A stretch of DNA of 64,000 nt from Actinoplanes sp. KI2. GTDB lineage: Bacteria > Actinomycetota > Actinomycetes > Mycobacteriales > Micromonosporaceae. The DNA is taken from assembly GCF_025630775.1 (NCBI RefSeq), contig NZ_JAOSZE010000006.1:1-64000 (forward strand). The letters run 5' to 3'. Below the pieces are notes generated by a model. It was not told the origin of the DNA, did not search any database, and was given only the letters and a program-made list of their open reading frames with translations. Below, one piece after another: positions 37,269 to 46,875 of this stretch (its first letter is position 1; every line of letters starts with the position of its first letter). The position numbers were made by a program, and so were the translations under genes.

Positions 37269-38153
37269 TCAGCTGCCGTACGCGCCGGCGTCGAGGTCCT
37301 CGAGCAGGCCCGGGTGGGTCGGCGTCCAGCCGAGGGCCTGCCGGGTGATCTCGCTGGTGACCGGGACGTCCATCGCGAAGAACATGGCCAGCCACTCGAA
37401 GTGCTCGGCCGGGACCGGCTTCACCGGGAGGTCGGTGGCCCGGCCGATCGCCTCGGCGATCTCCTTCGTTCCGACGCCCTCCTCGGCGATCGCGTGCCAC
37501 ACCGAGCCGGGCGTCGCCCGCTCGACGACCAGCCGGAGCAGAGCGGCGGCGTCCAGGACGTGCACGGCCGGCCACCGGTTGCCGCCGTCGCCGGGGTAGC
37601 CGCTCACGCCGCTTCGGCGGGCGATGTCCACCAGCGTGGCGACGAACCCCTGGTCGCCCCGGCCGTGCACGGTGGGCGCGAACCGCACCACCGCGGAGCG
37701 CACGCCGCGGTCGGCGAGGGCGAGGGTGGCCGCCGCGTTGGCCATCCGGGGGTGCAGCCGGGCGTCGGGACGGTCGTGCTCGGTGCCGGGGCGGTCGTTG
37801 ACCAGGCCGATCACGCCCGAGGCGATCACCAAGGGCCGGTCGCTGCCGGCCAGGGTGTCGCCGATCGCGTCGATCGCGGCCCGGTCCAGCGCGGCCGCGG
37901 CGGCCATGCCGTCCGGCGAGAAGTCGGCGTGGTTGTAGCCCAGGTGGATGACGCCGTCCGAGTCGGCCGCGGCGGCGCGCAGGCCATCCAGGTCGGCCAG
38001 GTCGCCGCGGCGGACCTCGGCGCCGAGCGCGGCCACCTTGGCGGCGGACGCGTCCGAGCGGGCCAGGCCGACGACCTGGTGGCCGGCCTTCAGCAGCTCG
38101 GCGACGGTGGGCGAGCCGATCCAGCCGGATGCGCCGGTGACGAAGATGCGCAT
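37269..38153 (-). CDS. NAD(P)-dependent SDR/epimerase-family oxidoreductase
   Basis: A 294-residue atypical extended short-chain dehydrogenase. The Rossmann signature TGASGWIGSPT (residues 6-16), the acidic GDLAD and the hydrophobic core match the NAD-dependent epimerase group. The canonical Tyr-xxx-Lys is not evident, as in atypical SDRs. Substrate unknown. ATG 38153 has GGAGG 6-10 nt upstream. The promoter is on the minus strand at TATCGT, and a TetR operator covers the start site. It is divergent from tetR, its probable regulator. Confidence 0.88.
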   Translation of the reverse strand: MRIFVTGASGWIGSPTVAELLKAGHQVVGLARSDASAAKVAALGAEVRRGDLADLDGLRAAAADSDGVIHLGYNHADFSPDGMAAAAALDRAAIDAIGDTLAGSDRPLVIASGVIGLVNDRPGTEHDRPDARLHPRMANAAATLALADRGVRSAVVRFAPTVHGRGDQGFVATLVDIARRSGVSGYPGDGGNRWPAVHVLDAAALLRLVVERATPGSVWHAIAEEGVGTKEIAEAIGRATDLPVKPVPAEHFEWLAMFFAMDVPVTSEITRQALGWTPTHPGLLEDLDAGAYGS

Positions 38154-38166
38154 GTCGAACCTCCGA

Positions 38167-38187
38167 TGATGTCACTTGATGACATCA
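38167..38187. promoter_or_regulatory. TetR operator 1 (at the SDR transcription start)
   Basis: TGATGTCA, 5 nt, TGACATCA: perfect 8-bp arms. It lies just downstream of the SDR -10 (TATCGT, minus strand, 38196-38191), so binding would block SDR transcription. Confidence 0.8.
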
Positions 38188-38190
38188 CCG

Positions 38191-38196
38191 ACGATA
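38191..38196 (-). promoter_or_regulatory. -10 element of the SDR gene
   Basis: TATCGT on the minus strand, about 38 nt before the SDR start, between the two operators. Confidence 0.5.
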
Positions 38197-38203
38197 GCAT
38201 GGG

Positions 38204-38224
38204 TGATGTCATCACGTGACATGA
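38204..38224. promoter_or_regulatory. TetR operator 2 (at the tetR promoter)
   Basis: TGATGTCA, 5 nt, TGACATGA: the same site as operator 1 with one arm mismatch. It ends 1 nt before the tetR -10 (TAGAAT), so binding would block tetR. Centres of the two operators are 37 bp apart. Confidence 0.75.
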
Positions 38225-38225
38225 C

Positions 38226-38231
38226 TAGAAT
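38226..38231 (+). promoter_or_regulatory. -10 element of leaderless tetR
   Basis: TAGAAT followed by 6 nt and the GTG start (38238), with no ribosome site: a typical leaderless arrangement. Confidence 0.6.
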
Positions 38232-38237
38232 CATGCC

Positions 38238-38804
38238 GTGGGACGGTGGGATCCAGACGCGGCCGGCCGCCTCCGCGAGGCGGCGATGCGGCTGTACGTC
38301 GAGCGGGGCTACGAGCAGACGACGGTCGCGGACATCGCCGGGGAGGCGGGGCTGACCGCCCGCACGTTCTTCCGGCACTTCGCGGACAAGCGCGAGGTGC
38401 TGTTCGCCGGCTCGGAGCTCCTGCTGGCCCGGATGGTCGAGGCGCTCGACGCGGCCCCGGCGGCCGACGGGCCGATGCGCGCGGTGGCGGCGGCGCTGGC
38501 CGCGGCGGCGCAGGTGCTCGGCCACGACCCGGAGTTTTCCCGGCGCCGCCAGTCGGTCATCGACACGGCCGCCGAGCTGCGCGAACGTGAGCTGATCAAG
38601 ATGGTGACCATCGCCGAGGCGCTGACCGAGGGCCTACGCCGGCGTGGCGTCCCGGCGCGCGACGCGAGCCTGGCCGCCGAGGCCGGCATCGTCGTCTTCC
38701 GGGTCGCCTGGGTGCAGTGGCTCGCCGACGCCGCCAACCCGGATCTGGGCAAACTGATGGCGGCCACCCTGGACCGACTGACCACGGTGACCGCCACCCA
38801 TTAG
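38238..38804 (+). CDS. TetR-family transcriptional regulator
   Basis: A 188-residue repressor with an N-terminal helix-turn-helix (AAMRLYVERGYEQTTVADIAGEAGLTARTFFRHFADKREVLF) and a helical ligand/dimer domain. GTG 38238 opens the HTH region and fits a leaderless transcript. It is divergent from the SDR gene, with two copies of the same operator between them, so it very likely represses both and responds to the SDR's substrate or a related compound. Its stop is 3 bp from the convergent ilvD stop. Confidence 0.93.
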   Translation: MGRWDPDAAGRLREAAMRLYVERGYEQTTVADIAGEAGLTARTFFRHFADKREVLFAGSELLLARMVEALDAAPAADGPMRAVAAALAAAAQVLGHDPEFSRRRQSVIDTAAELRERELIKMVTIAEALTEGLRRRGVPARDASLAAEAGIVVFRVAWVQWLADAANPDLGKLMAATLDRLTTVTATH

Positions 38805-38807
38805 GCG

Positions 38808-40655
38808 CTAGTCGGGAACGCGGCGGTACGCGCCGTCGCTGGCGCTGGTGGCCATCGAGGCGTAGGCCCGCAGGGCCGCGGAGACCGGACGCTCCCGGTT
38901 GAGCGGAGTGTAGGGCTTGGCGCGGCGCTCCTGCTCGTGCCGGCGCTGGGCCAGCGTCTCGTCGTCGACGTTGAGCGTGATGCTGCGGCCCGGGATGTCG
39001 ATGGTGATCTCGTCGCCGGTCTCGACCAGGGCGATCAGGCCACCGGACGCCGCCTCGGGGGAGACGTGCCCGATCGACAGGCCGCTGGTGCCGCCGGAGA
39101 AGCGGCCGTCGGTGATCAGTGCGCACGCCTTGCCGAGGCCGCGGCCCTTCAGGAAGCTCGTCGGGTAGAGCATCTCCTGCATGCCGGGGCCGCCCCTCGG
39201 GCCCTCGTAGCGGATCACCACGACGTCGCCCTCGACCACCTGCTTGCCGAGGATGCCCTCGACCGCGGCGTCCTGCGACTCGAAGACGCGGGCCGGGCCG
39301 GTGAACTTCCACAGCGACTCGTCGACGCCCGCCGTCTTGACCACGCAGCCGTCCGGCGCGAGGTTGCCGAACAGGATCGCCAGACCACCATCGACCGTGT
39401 ACGCGTGACCGACGCTCCGGATGCAGCCGTTCTCGCTGTCCGTGTCGAGCGTGTGCCAGCGGTTGGTGGTGCTGAACGGCTGGGTGGTGCGGACGCCGCC
39501 GGGAGCCGCGTGGAACAGCTCCAGCGCCTCGCTCGAGGGGGAATTACCCCGAATGTCCCACTTGCCCAGCCAGGCGTCGAGCGAGGGCGAGTGGACCGAG
39601 CGGACGTCCGTGCGCAGGGCATCGCCCCGGTGCAGCTCGCCGAGCAGCGCGGGGATGCCGCCGGCCCGGTGCACGTCCTCCATGTGGTACTTCACGCTGT
39701 TGGGCGCGACCTTGGACAGGCACGGCACCCGGCGGGAGATCGCGTCGATGTCGGCCACGCTGAAGTCGAGCTCGGCCTCGCGGGCCGCGGCCAGCAGGTG
39801 CAGCACGGTGTTGGTCGAGCCGCCCATCGCCACGTCGAGGGCCACGGCGTTCTCGAACGCCGACCGGCTCGCGATGCTGCGCGGCAGCACCGACTCGTCG
39901 TCCTTCTCGTAGTAGTCCTTGGCGATCTCGACGATCAGCCGGCCGGCCTGCTCGAAGAGTGCGCGGCGGGAGGCGTGCGTGGCCAGCGTCGAGCCGTTGC
40001 CGGGCAGGGCCAGGCCGATCGCCTCGGTCAGGCAGTTCATCGAGTTCGCGGTGAACATGCCGGAGCACGAGCCGCAGGTCGGGCAGGCCGAGCGCTCGAT
40101 GGTGCCGAGCTGCTCGTCGGTCACGTTCTCGTTCGCCGAGGCGCTCATCGCGTCGATCAGGTCGAGCTTCTCGTGCACGACGCCCTCGATGGCGACCGTC
40201 TTGCCGGCCTCCATCGGGCCGCCGGAGACGAACACCGTCGGGATGTTGAGCCGCAGCGCGGCGATCAGCATGCCGGGGGTGATCTTGTCGCAGTTCGAGA
40301 TGCAGACCAGGGCGTCGGCGCAGTGCGCGTTCACCATGTACTCCACCGCGTCGGCGATCAGCTCGCGGCTGGGCAGCGAGTAGAGCATGCCGCCGTGGCC
40401 CATCGCGATGCCGTCGTCCACGGCGATGGTGTTGAACTCGCGCCCGACGCCGCCGGCCGCGGCCACCGCGTCGGCGACGATGCCGCCCAGGTCCTTGAGG
40501 TGCACATGCCCCGGTACGAACTGGGTGAAGCTGTTGGCGATCGCCACGATGGGCTTGCCGAAATCGTCGTCGGTCATCCCGGTAGCGCGCCACAGGGCAC
40601 GCGCGCCGGCCATGGTCCGACCGTGGGTCGAGGTCCGGGAGCGCAGGTCAGGCAT
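38808..40655 (-). CDS. ilvD: dihydroxy-acid dehydratase IlvD
   Basis: The 615-residue iron-sulfur enzyme for the third common step of valine and isoleucine synthesis (dihydroxy acid to 2-keto acid). Cluster cysteines are visible in [11 protein letters not shown] and [19 protein letters not shown], and it begins [27 protein letters not shown] as in the family. ATG 40655 is chosen by homology and the preceding GAGGGG; the frame stays open further upstream by chance. It is separated from ilvBNC by a GGDEF-EAL gene on the other strand, so it has its own promoter and no visible attenuator. Confidence 0.96.
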   Translation of the reverse strand: MPDLRSRTSTHGRTMAGARALWRATGMTDDDFGKPIVAIANSFTQFVPGHVHLKDLGGIVADAVAAAGGVGREFNTIAVDDGIAMGHGGMLYSLPSRELIADAVEYMVNAHCADALVCISNCDKITPGMLIAALRLNIPTVFVSGGPMEAGKTVAIEGVVHEKLDLIDAMSASANENVTDEQLGTIERSACPTCGSCSGMFTANSMNCLTEAIGLALPGNGSTLATHASRRALFEQAGRLIVEIAKDYYEKDDESVLPRSIASRSAFENAVALDVAMGGSTNTVLHLLAAAREAELDFSVADIDAISRRVPCLSKVAPNSVKYHMEDVHRAGGIPALLGELHRGDALRTDVRSVHSPSLDAWLGKWDIRGNSPSSEALELFHAAPGGVRTTQPFSTTNRWHTLDTDSENGCIRSVGHAYTVDGGLAILFGNLAPDGCVVKTAGVDESLWKFTGPARVFESQDAAVEGILGKQVVEGDVVVIRYEGPRGGPGMQEMLYPTSFLKGRGLGKACALITDGRFSGGTSGLSIGHVSPEAASGGLIALVETGDEITIDIPGRSITLNVDDETLAQRRHEQERRAKPYTPLNRERPVSAALRAYASMATSASDGAYRRVPD

Positions 40656-40778
40656 CCCCTCATAGTGCCACCGCGGCGGCCCTCGAACGCCAGCGGCGTC
40701 CACAGCGCGGGACGAGATTGCGGCGGGCCGATGCGATGGGGGCTCCCCATTCGGCGCGAGATCCGGCACAGTGTTTCC

Positions 40779-43130
40779 GTGCAATCACCGTCCGGCGTGG
40801 AGTTGGCCGGGGCTGTGGGCCTGATGCTCGCCGTCCCGGCGGTGGCCCTGCTGGGCAATTCGGGTCGCCGGCACACCGGCGCGGCCCGCCGTGCGCATCT
40901 GATCCTCGCCCTCGGCGGCGCGGTGGCCACCGCCGCGGCACTCGCCGGCGCGCTGAGCGCGATGCTCAGCGACGCCCCGCCGCCCCGGGTCCACCTGGGC
41001 TCGGCGGTGGCGCTCGGCGCCGCGATCGGCACGCTCGCGCTGCTCGTCGGCACGGCCATGCTGCCGGGCGCGGCGGAGAGCCCGGGCGCCGCCGTGCGCC
41101 ATCTGCTCGACGGCCTGGTGATCGCCGCCGGGTTCTGGTTCGTCGGCTGGGCGCTGCTCGCCGAGCCGGTACACATCCTCGGCGACGCCACCCCGATGGC
41201 CTGCCCGTCGGTGCTGATCCCGGCCGGCCTGCTGGTGATCTCGCTGGGTCTCACCATCGTGCTGGCGCTGCACGCGCACCGCCCCCGGCTGACCACGGTC
41301 CGGGTGGCCACCGGCGTGACCGTGGTGGCCGCGGCCACGGTCGCCCTGGCCGGCGGTATCTGCCAGGCCCGCGACCAGTGGGCGCTGAGCGGCTCGCTGC
41401 TGCTGCCGGCCGGGCTGTCCCTGATCGCGCACGCGGTGAAGCGGGCCGACCAGCCGGTCGAGGTGGTCGGTGACGTGAGCGAGCGCGGCACGGCGTACGC
41501 GGTGGTTCCGATGGTCGCGATGGTCACCGCCCTCGGCCTCCATCTGGCCAAGGGCGGCTCGTTCGGCTTCTACGCCTTCCTCGGCGCCGCCGTCGAGGGC
41601 TTCGCGCTGGTCGGCCGGCAATACCTGGCGCTCGGCGACGTCCGGCGCTACACGCTGCGGCTGCGGCAGAGCGAGGCGCACTTCCGCGAGCTCGCGCACA
41701 CCGACGCGCTGACCGGGCTGGCCAACCGGCGCGGCCTGCAGCGGGCGCTGCGCGACTGTCAGTGCCCGGACGACCCGCTGGTGCTGGTCGGCATCGACCT
41801 GGACGGTTTCAAGACGGTCAACGACATGCGCGGGCACGACGCCGGCGACGCGGTGCTGGCCCAGGTGGGCGAGCGGCTGCGGCGCAACCTGCTGGACGGC
41901 GACGTGGCCGCCCGGCTGGGCGGCGACGAGTTCGCGGTGCTCATGCACGGGACGGCCGACGAGGCGATGCTCACGGCGCACCGGCTGCTCGCGGTGCTGG
42001 GTGAGCCGTACGAGGTCGACGGCGGCTCGGTCTTCCTCTCCGCGAGCCTGGGCGTGGCCGACACCGGGGAGCTGATCCGCGACGCCGACCTGGCCCTGCG
42101 GTACGCCAAGCAGCGCGGGAAGAACCGCGTCGAGCGGTACCAGGCCCGGTACGACGAGCTGCTGCGCCGCCGCGGCACGCTGGAGAGCGAGCTGCGGCAC
42201 GCGATCGACCGCGATCAGCTGCGCCTGGTGTTCCAGCCGGTGGTCGCGTTGCCCTCGATGCGGCCGGTCGGCGCCGAGGCCCTGCTGCGCTGGCACCATC
42301 CGACCCTCGGCGCGGTCCGCCCCGACGAGTTCATCCCGGTCGCCGAGGAGTCCGGTCTGATCAACCGGATCGGCTCGTGGGTGCTCGCCCGGGCCTGCGC
42401 GCAGCTCGCCGACTGGCTGGCCAAGGGGCACGACGTCTGGGTGTCGGTCAACCTCTCGCCCAAGGAGCTGCACGCCGCCGACTACGCCGGCCAGGTCGCC
42501 GACGTGCTGGCCGAGCACGGCGTGCCGCCGCAACGGCTGGTGCTGGAGGTGACCGAGCACGCCGTGGCCACCGACATGGACGAGCTGGTCAGCCGGCTCG
42601 CCGCGCTGCGCGCCACGGGCGTGCGGGTGGCGCTGGACGACTTCGGCGCCGGGTATTCGTCGCTCGGGCAGTTGCAGACCCTGCCGGTCGACATCCTCAA
42701 GATCGACCATGCCCTGGTGAACGAGCCGGAATCGCGTACCGGGGCGGCCGCGCCGCTGGTCGACGTCGTCGTGCGGCTCGGGCACCGGCTCGGGCTGGAG
42801 GTGCTGGCCGAGGGCATCAGCACGCCGGCGCAGCGGGCCGCCGTCGAGGAGGCGGGCTGCCGGCTCGGGCAGGGCTCGCTGTTCGGCTGGGGCGTGCCCG
42901 CCGAGCACCTCGAGGTGCAGCTGCACGGCCTGCGCACCGGCACCCGGCCGGCGCCGGCCCCCCGCAACGATCCACCGAAGGGCGCGGCGGCGCGCAGCCA
43001 GGTGGTCACCCTCGGGCCGGGAATGAAGCAGCTCAGGGCCGTTCTGCCGACGGATCCCGCGTTCGGCGCACTCGTCAGTGATCAAAATGTGGGATCAGTT
43101 GACTCGCCGAGTGAGATGGGGCAACCTTAA
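40779..43130 (+). CDS. membrane GGDEF-EAL protein
   Basis: About 783 residues. Eight or so transmembrane helices (to about 290) precede a GGDEF domain ([31 protein letters not shown]) and an EAL domain ([42 protein letters not shown]). Both active sites look intact, so it can be a diguanylate cyclase, a phosphodiesterase or both. The N-terminus is not well fixed: GTG 40779 is used because the helices follow it; ATG 40731 is an alternative. The same frame stays open far upstream through the antisense of ilvD, which is not coding. Signal unknown. Confidence 0.88.
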   Translation: MQSPSGVELAGAVGLMLAVPAVALLGNSGRRHTGAARRAHLILALGGAVATAAALAGALSAMLSDAPPPRVHLGSAVALGAAIGTLALLVGTAMLPGAAESPGAAVRHLLDGLVIAAGFWFVGWALLAEPVHILGDATPMACPSVLIPAGLLVISLGLTIVLALHAHRPRLTTVRVATGVTVVAAATVALAGGICQARDQWALSGSLLLPAGLSLIAHAVKRADQPVEVVGDVSERGTAYAVVPMVAMVTALGLHLAKGGSFGFYAFLGAAVEGFALVGRQYLALGDVRRYTLRLRQSEAHFRELAHTDALTGLANRRGLQRALRDCQCPDDPLVLVGIDLDGFKTVNDMRGHDAGDAVLAQVGERLRRNLLDGDVAARLGGDEFAVLMHGTADEAMLTAHRLLAVLGEPYEVDGGSVFLSASLGVADTGELIRDADLALRYAKQRGKNRVERYQARYDELLRRRGTLESELRHAIDRDQLRLVFQPVVALPSMRPVGAEALLRWHHPTLGAVRPDEFIPVAEESGLINRIGSWVLARACAQLADWLAKGHDVWVSVNLSPKELHAADYAGQVADVLAEHGVPPQRLVLEVTEHAVATDMDELVSRLAALRATGVRVALDDFGAGYSSLGQLQTLPVDILKIDHALVNEPESRTGAAAPLVDVVVRLGHRLGLEVLAEGISTPAQRAAVEEAGCRLGQGSLFGWGVPAEHLEVQLHGLRTGTRPAPAPRNDPPKGAAARSQVVTLGPGMKQLRAVLPTDPAFGALVSDQNVGSVDSPSEMGQP
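43099..43127 (+). promoter_or_regulatory. promoter of the ilvB leader
   Basis: TTGACT (43099-43104), 17 bp, CAACCT (43122-43127). The predicted start at about 43135 coincides with the ATG of the leader peptide, suggesting a leaderless leader. The promoter overlaps the end of the preceding GGDEF-EAL gene. Confidence 0.55.
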
Positions 43131-43134
43131 GGCC

Positions 43135-43164
43135 ATGTGCTTCGCGTTCCGAGTACTTATGTGA
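43135..43164 (+). CDS. ilvB leader peptide (MCFAFRVLM)
   Basis: A nine-residue ORF ending in Val-Leu-Met with GTA and CTT codons, both uncommon in this GC-rich sequence, directly before TGA. Its stop touches the first arm of the leader hairpin. An overlapping GTG ORF (43137-43211, 24 residues with several Leu and Val) is an alternative leader. Function inferred from position and the downstream attenuator. Confidence 0.55.
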   Translation: MCFAFRVLM

Positions 43165-43209
43165 GCGCACTTCCTGATCTTCGGCGACTTTCGAGGCAGG
43201 CAGTGCGCT
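43164..43209 (+). promoter_or_regulatory. ilvB leader hairpin (pause structure)
   Basis: AGCGCAC (43164-43170) pairs with GTGCGCT (43203-43209), and CCTG/CAGG pair inside. A ribosome at the end of the short leader ORF would cover the left arm. The freed right arm could then pair AGTGC (43202-43206) with GCACT (43226-43230) and disrupt the terminator. Confidence 0.6.
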
Positions 43210-43243
43210 AGGTCCCGTGCTTTCAGCACTAGGGGCCTTTTTT
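43210..43243 (+). terminator. attenuator terminator in front of ilvB
   Basis: A 12-bp stem with a 2-nt bulge (AGGTCCCGTGCT with AGCAC-TA-GGGGCCT) and 3-nt loop, followed by six T (43238-43243), 46 bp before the ilvB ATG. Its position between promoter and gene marks it as an attenuator. Confidence 0.85.
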
Positions 43244-43289
43244 GTTGCTCAAGTACCGGTACGACCATCCCGAGAAGGTTCGATAAGCC

Positions 43290-45116
43290 ATGACGAGACC
43301 CACTCCCGAGACTCTCGCTCACCGAGCCAACCCGGCCACCGTTGCGGCGGCCACCGCAGCGCCGGCCGTAGCCTCCCCGGTGCCCACCTCCGGCGCCGGC
43401 GCTCTCGTTCGGTCGCTCGAGGCGCTCGGGGTCGAGGTTGCGTTCGGCATTCCGGGCGGGGCGATCCTGCCGGCGTACGACCCGCTCTACGACTCGAAGG
43501 TGCGGCACATCCTGGTGCGCCACGAGCAGGGCGCGGGGCACGCCGCGACCGGGTACGCGCAGGCCACCGGCAAGGTCGGCGTGTGCATCGCGACCAGCGG
43601 CCCGGGCGCGACGAACCTGGTCACGCCGATCGCCGACGCGTACATGGACTCGGTGCCGATCGTCGCGATCACCGGCCAGGTGGCCCGGCCCGCGATCGGC
43701 ACGGACGCCTTCCAGGAGGCGGACATCCAGGGCATCACCCTGCCGATCACCAAGCACAACTTCCTGGTGCAGAACGCCGAGGAGCTGCCCCGGATCCTGG
43801 CCGAGGCGTTCCACCTGGCGGCCACCGGCCGGCCCGGCCCGGTCCTGGTCGACATCCCGAAGGACGTGCTGCAGGCGCAGACCACGTTCGCCTGGCCGCC
43901 GCAGCTGGACCTGCCCGGTTACCGGCCCACGCTGCACCCGCACGGCAAGCAGATCCGCGAGGCGGCCCGGCTGATCGCCCAGGCGCGCCGGCCGATCCTG
44001 TACGTCGGTGGCGGCGTGCTCAAGGCCGGCGCCACCGACGGGCTGCGCCGGCTGGCCGAGCTGACCGGCATCCCGGTGGTCACCACGCTGATGGCGCTGG
44101 GCGCGTTCCCCGACTCGCACCCCCAGCATCTGGGCATGCCCGGCATGCACGGCACCGTCCCGGCGGTGTACGCGCTGCAGAAGTCCGACCTGTTGATCAC
44201 CCTGGGCGCCCGGTTCGACGACCGGGTCACCGGCAAGCTCGACTCGTTCGCCCCGGACGCCAAGATCGTGCACGCCGACATCGACCCGGCCGAGATCGGC
44301 AAGAACCGGCACGCCGACGTCCCGATCGTGGGCGACGCACGGCATGTCATCGACGAGCTGATCGCCGCGGTCACGGGCACGGCCACCGGCGCCGCGCAGT
44401 ACGAGTCGTGGTGGGCCACGCTGAACGAGATCCGCGAGCGCTACCCGCTGGGCTACGAGGAGCCGACCGACGGCTCGCTCGCCCCGCAGTACGTGATCGA
44501 GCGGATCGGTGAGCTGGTCGGCTCGGACGCGATCTACGTGGCCGGCGTCGGGCAGCACCAGATGTGGGCGTCCCAGTTCATCAAGTACGAGAAGCCGGGC
44601 ACCTGGCTGAACTCGGGCGGCGCGGGCACGATGGGCTACGCCGTCCCGGCCGCGATGGGCGCCAAGGTGGGCCGCCCCGACGCGGCGGTCTGGGCGATCG
44701 ACGGCGACGGCTGCTTCCAGATGACCAACCAGGAGCTGGCCACCTGCGCGCTCGAGGGCATCCCGGTCAAGATCGCCGTGATCAACAACGGCAACCTCGG
44801 CATGGTCCGGCAGTGGCAGACGCTGTTCTACGACGGCCGCTACTCCAACACCGAGCTGGGCACCCACAAGCACCGCATCCCCGACTTCGTGAAGCTGGCC
44901 GAGGCGCTCGGCTGCATCGGGCTGCGCTGCGAGTCCAAGGCCGACGTCGACAAGATCATCCAGCAGGCCATGGAGATCAACGACGCGCCGGTGGTCATCG
45001 ACTTCACGGTCGGCAAGGACGCCATGGTCTGGCCCATGGTCGCCGCCGGCACCAGCAACGACGAGATCATGTTCGCCCGGGACGTGCGCCCCAGCTTCGA
45101 CGAGGACGACCTGTAA
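43290..45116 (+). CDS. ilvB: acetolactate synthase large subunit
   Basis: The 608-residue ThDP- and FAD-dependent enzyme making acetolactate or acetohydroxybutyrate, first common step of Val, Leu and Ile synthesis. The Glu loop ([24 protein letters not shown]), the FAD domain ([24 protein letters not shown]) and the ThDP site ([20 protein letters not shown]-xx-NN) are intact. An N-terminal Ala/Pro/Thr-rich stretch of about 35 residues precedes the domain, as in other actinomycetes. ATG 43290 has GAGAAGG upstream. First gene of ilvBNC, controlled by the leader attenuator. Confidence 0.97.
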   Translation: MTRPTPETLAHRANPATVAAATAAPAVASPVPTSGAGALVRSLEALGVEVAFGIPGGAILPAYDPLYDSKVRHILVRHEQGAGHAATGYAQATGKVGVCIATSGPGATNLVTPIADAYMDSVPIVAITGQVARPAIGTDAFQEADIQGITLPITKHNFLVQNAEELPRILAEAFHLAATGRPGPVLVDIPKDVLQAQTTFAWPPQLDLPGYRPTLHPHGKQIREAARLIAQARRPILYVGGGVLKAGATDGLRRLAELTGIPVVTTLMALGAFPDSHPQHLGMPGMHGTVPAVYALQKSDLLITLGARFDDRVTGKLDSFAPDAKIVHADIDPAEIGKNRHADVPIVGDARHVIDELIAAVTGTATGAAQYESWWATLNEIRERYPLGYEEPTDGSLAPQYVIERIGELVGSDAIYVAGVGQHQMWASQFIKYEKPGTWLNSGGAGTMGYAVPAAMGAKVGRPDAAVWAIDGDGCFQMTNQELATCALEGIPVKIAVINNGNLGMVRQWQTLFYDGRYSNTELGTHKHRIPDFVKLAEALGCIGLRCESKADVDKIIQQAMEINDAPVVIDFTVGKDAMVWPMVAAGTSNDEIMFARDVRPSFDEDDL

Positions 45117-45118
45117 CC

Positions 45119-45634
45119 ATGAACAAGCACACGCTGTCCGTGCTGGTCGAGAACAAGCCCGGCGTGCTCGCCCGGGTGAGTGGGCTCTTCTCCCGGCGCA
45201 GCTTCAACATCGACTCTCTGGCGGTGGGCGAGACGGAGAACCCGGACGTCTCCCGCATCACGATCGTGGTCAACGCCGACTCCTCACCCCTGGAGCAGGT
45301 GACCAAGCAGCTCAACAAGCTGGTGAACGTCCTCAAGATCGTCGAGCTGGACCCGCAGCAGTCGGTCCAGCGTGAGCTTCTGCTGGTCAAGGTGCGCGCC
45401 GATCGTGCGCAGCGAAGCCAGGTCCTCGAGACGGTCGAGTTGTTCCGGGCGAAGGTGATCGACGTCGCCCCGGACACCCTCACCATCGAGGCCACGGGTA
45501 ACCCCGACAAACTGGACGCGTTGCTGCGCGACCTCGAGCCGTACGGCATCAAAGAGATGGTGCAGTCGGGCCTGGTGGCCATCGGCCGCGGCTCCCGTTC
45601 CATCACCACCGGCCCGGCGCTCCGCGCCGCCTAA
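45119..45634 (+). CDS. ilvN: acetolactate synthase regulatory small subunit
   Basis: A 171-residue subunit that activates IlvB and carries valine feedback inhibition. The ACT domain is at the N-terminus (HTLSVLVENKPGVLARVSGLFSRRSFNIDSLAVG) and the second regulatory domain at the C-terminus (GIKEMVQSGLVAIGRG). ATG 45119 is 2 nt after the ilvB stop, giving tight coupling that matches subunit ratio. ilvC follows 22 bp downstream. Confidence 0.97.
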   Translation: MNKHTLSVLVENKPGVLARVSGLFSRRSFNIDSLAVGETENPDVSRITIVVNADSSPLEQVTKQLNKLVNVLKIVELDPQQSVQRELLLVKVRADRAQRSQVLETVELFRAKVIDVAPDTLTIEATGNPDKLDALLRDLEPYGIKEMVQSGLVAIGRGSRSITTGPALRAA

Positions 45635-45653
45635 TCGAAAGCCCGAGAGGTAA

Positions 45654-46670
<1,017 letters not shown>

Positions 46671-46721
46671 CTGGCTGGCGTCGCCTCCGGCATCGCGGGG
46701 TGCCATCTTTTAGACAGGTCA

Positions 46722-46766
46722 AACGCCCGGTTTCGTCCGTAATGTCGGATGAAACCGGGCGTTTTC
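46722..46766 (+). terminator. intrinsic terminator of ilvBNC
   Basis: AACGCCCGGTTTC (46722-46734) pairs with GAAACCGGGCGTT (46751-46763). The stem continues as TCCG/CGGA plus a G-T pair, about 18 bp in all, around a TAATGT loop. A short T stretch (46762-46764) follows. Confidence 0.88.
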
Positions 46767-46862
46767 GATAAACGGAAACGTCCACGTTACGTCCCGCTTA
46801 CCTGGTTGGCGCCGAAACAGAATTGTGTGCCATTCAGGTGCGGGAAGGTGGTCTTGGGCGGG

Positions 46863-46868
46863 TATCTT
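46863..46868 (+). promoter_or_regulatory. -10 element of leaderless mpgS
   Basis: TATCTT lies 7 nt before ATG 46876, with no ribosome site. The -35 region is not convincing. Confidence 0.5.
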
Positions 46869-46875
46869 CGGCCGC

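Noticed and set aside
38937..40778. Very long open frame continuing the GGDEF-EAL gene upstream through ilvD
   Set aside because: It is the antisense of ilvD, which has strong homology on the minus strand; the upstream translation is Arg/Ala/Gly-rich shadow sequence with no domain.
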